The notes under the pieces were generated by a model that had not been told where the DNA came from, did no database searches, and saw only the letters and a program-made list of their open reading frames with translations. DNA of 6,798 nucleotides. Source: Peptococcaceae bacterium UBA7185. Its GTDB lineage: Bacteria > Bacillota > Peptococcia > Peptococcales > Peptococcaceae. Below, in pieces: positions 5,759 through 6,798 of the stretch. Where the stretch lies: the NCBI GenBank assembly GCA_002491065.1, contig DKVF01000083.1:93855-100652 (forward strand), read 5' to 3'. The position numbers were made by a program, and so were the translations under genes. Position 1 is the first letter of the stretch, and each line of letters opens with the position of its first letter.

Positions 5759-5785
5759 TATTTGCAGGAGAAATATGCAAAATAT
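5758..5785. repeat. Inverted repeat next to the azlCD -35 box
   Basis: ATATTTGCA (5758-5766) faces TGCAAAATAT (5776-5785). The arms match over nine bases with one extra A and are separated by nine bases. The repeat abuts the -35 box, a position suited to an activator or repressor such as an Lrp-type protein. It may instead be a poor terminator for the upstream comM/yifB transcript, which otherwise has none that I can see; the A/T-rich arms are weak for that. Confidence 0.35.
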
Positions 5786-5806
5786 AAATATAAATTAAAG
5801 GAATCG

Positions 5807-6798
5807 TCATTCCATCCACATTTTTTTGTCCAGTGTGCGGTACTGAATGGCTTCTGCCAAATGAGCCAGATGAATGTTTTCGCTGCCGGCCAAATCAGCG
5901 ATGGTGCGGGAAACTTTTAAGATGCGGCTGTGGGCTCTGGCGCTGAGACCCAGCTTTTGAAAGGCCTGCTCCAAAAACTGATTGCTCTTTTTGTCCAGTT
6001 GACAGAACTGCTGGATCTGCTCAGGCGTCATGGCGCCGTTGTGAATGGTGCCTGAGCCGGCAAAACGCAGCGCTTGTATTTGGCGGGCGGCCAGGACTCT
6101 GCGGCGGATAGTGGCAGAATCTTCCTCTGGCTGTTCGCGGTGGAGCTCCTGAAAGGTGACGGGTACCACCTCTAGCTGTAAATCAAAGCGGTCCAGTAAG
6201 GGGCCGGAAATCTTGCTGCGGTATTTTTGCAGCTGACTGGGCGTGCAGGTACATTGACGGTGGGGATCATTATAGTACCCGCAGGGACAGGGATTCATGG
6301 AGGATGCTAAAAGAAAACGGCAGGGAAAGGTAATCTGCGCCTGTACCCGCGACACGGTTACCTGACCGTCCTCTAGGGGCTGCCGCAGCGCCTCCAATAC
6401 CTCCCGGCGATATTCGGGAAACTCGTCCAAAAAGAGCACGCCGTGATGGGACAAGGATACCTCGCCGGGATGGGGAATCCGCCCGCCGCCGATGATGCTG
6501 GCAGTGGAGGCGCTGTGATGGGGCGCCCGAAAGGGCCGCTCTAAGATCAGGGGCTGATTGGGCGGCAGAAGACCGGCGATGCTGTAGATTTTGCTGAGGG
6601 ACAGACATTCCGCAAAGCTTAAAGGCGGGAGAATGCCCGGCAAGGCTTGGGACAGCATGGTTTTGCCAGAGCCGGGAGAGCCTACCATGAGAATATTGTG
6701 ATTGCCTGCCGCTGCAATTTCCAAGGCGCGTTTGGCTTCGGACTGACCTTTAATCTGAGCGAAATCGTGGAGATTCTGGGCAGGCGTCAGCTGGGAAA
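5807..6798 (-). CDS. comM: YifB/ComM family Mg-chelatase-like AAA+ ATPase (N-terminal part outside window)
   Basis: The gene enters from the right edge; the frame is open to 6798 and 329 residues are visible, the family being about 500. The missing N-terminal part would be the ChlI/Lon-protease-like domain. The visible part starts with a DFAQIKGQSEAKRALEIAA segment typical of the entry to the AAA+ module, then Walker A GSPGSGKT (fragment residues 39-46), Walker B VLFLDEF (120-126), MNPCPCG with a second C-T-C pair (cysteines 170, 172, 182, 184, a possible metal site), and an arginine-finger region GPLLDRFD (198-205). The last hundred residues are the Mg-chelatase C-terminal domain, including LSARAHSRILKVSRTIADL. 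In naturally competent bacteria ComM is a hexameric helicase that promotes branch migration during recombination; in other bacteria, where it is called YifB, its role is less clear. A TTG at 6724 is internal, not the start. Confidence 0.95.
   Translation of the reverse strand, partial: SQLTPAQNLHDFAQIKGQSEAKRALEIAAAGNHNILMVGSPGSGKTMLSQALPGILPPLSFAECLSLSKIYSIAGLLPPNQPLILERPFRAPHHSASTASIIGGGRIPHPGEVSLSHHGVLFLDEFPEYRREVLEALRQPLEDGQVTVSRVQAQITFPCRFLLASSMNPCPCGYYNDPHRQCTCTPSQLQKYRSKISGPLLDRFDLQLEVVPVTFQELHREQPEEDSATIRRRVLAARQIQALRFAGSGTIHNGAMTPEQIQQFCQLDKKSNQFLEQAFQKLGLSARAHSRILKVSRTIADLAGSENIHLAHLAEAIQYRTLDKKMWME

Noticed and set aside
6270..6608. Minus-strand frame of 112 residues inside the YifB/ComM gene
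   Set aside because: Different frame from the conserved AAA+ protein, rich in Arg, Ser and Ala, no domain.

Overview
The window reads as ordinary bacterial chromosome from a member of the Bacillota. Shine-Dalgarno sequences are strong (AAGGAGG, GGAGG), promoters are sigma-A-like, and the proteins resemble those of anaerobic Firmicutes. A Negativicutes or Clostridia host is my guess from protein style alone; there is no rRNA or other decisive marker. I see no tRNA, rRNA, CRISPR array, insertion sequence or phage gene.

Left part, plus strand (1-2032): the 3' end of carB (carbamoyl-phosphate synthase large subunit, cut by the window edge), then a single tatA-type twin-arginine translocase gene with its own promoter and a strong intrinsic terminator, then an AEC-family (auxin efflux carrier type) transporter that most likely starts at a GTG at 1088. 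Middle (2044-2708): a symmetric terminator lies between the transporter and a convergent minus-strand gene for a DUF4180 protein. That gene has a consensus -35 box and a small palindrome over its promoter. A divergent intergenic region follows.

Centre (2648-4437): a compact two-gene operon with promoter, tight spacing and terminator encodes a 94-residue single-ACT-domain protein (UPF0237) and a 455-residue UPF0210/DUF711 ('PFL family') protein. This conserved pair is intact and has no assigned biochemical function that I know of, so it is the most interesting unit here.

Right part, minus strand (4635-6798): azlC and azlD, a two-subunit branched-chain amino acid exporter overlapping by four bases (ATGA), transcribed from a good promoter just upstream of azlC. 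Upstream of these, and entering from the right edge, is the C-terminal two thirds of a ComM/YifB-type Mg-chelatase-like AAA+ ATPase. About 200 bases between the UPF0210 terminator and azlD hold no convincing gene, only a hairpin.

Several genes touch amino acid or nucleotide metabolism (carB, the ACT protein, azlCD), but promoters and terminators divide the window into at least five transcription units. I see no evidence for one integrated new system.
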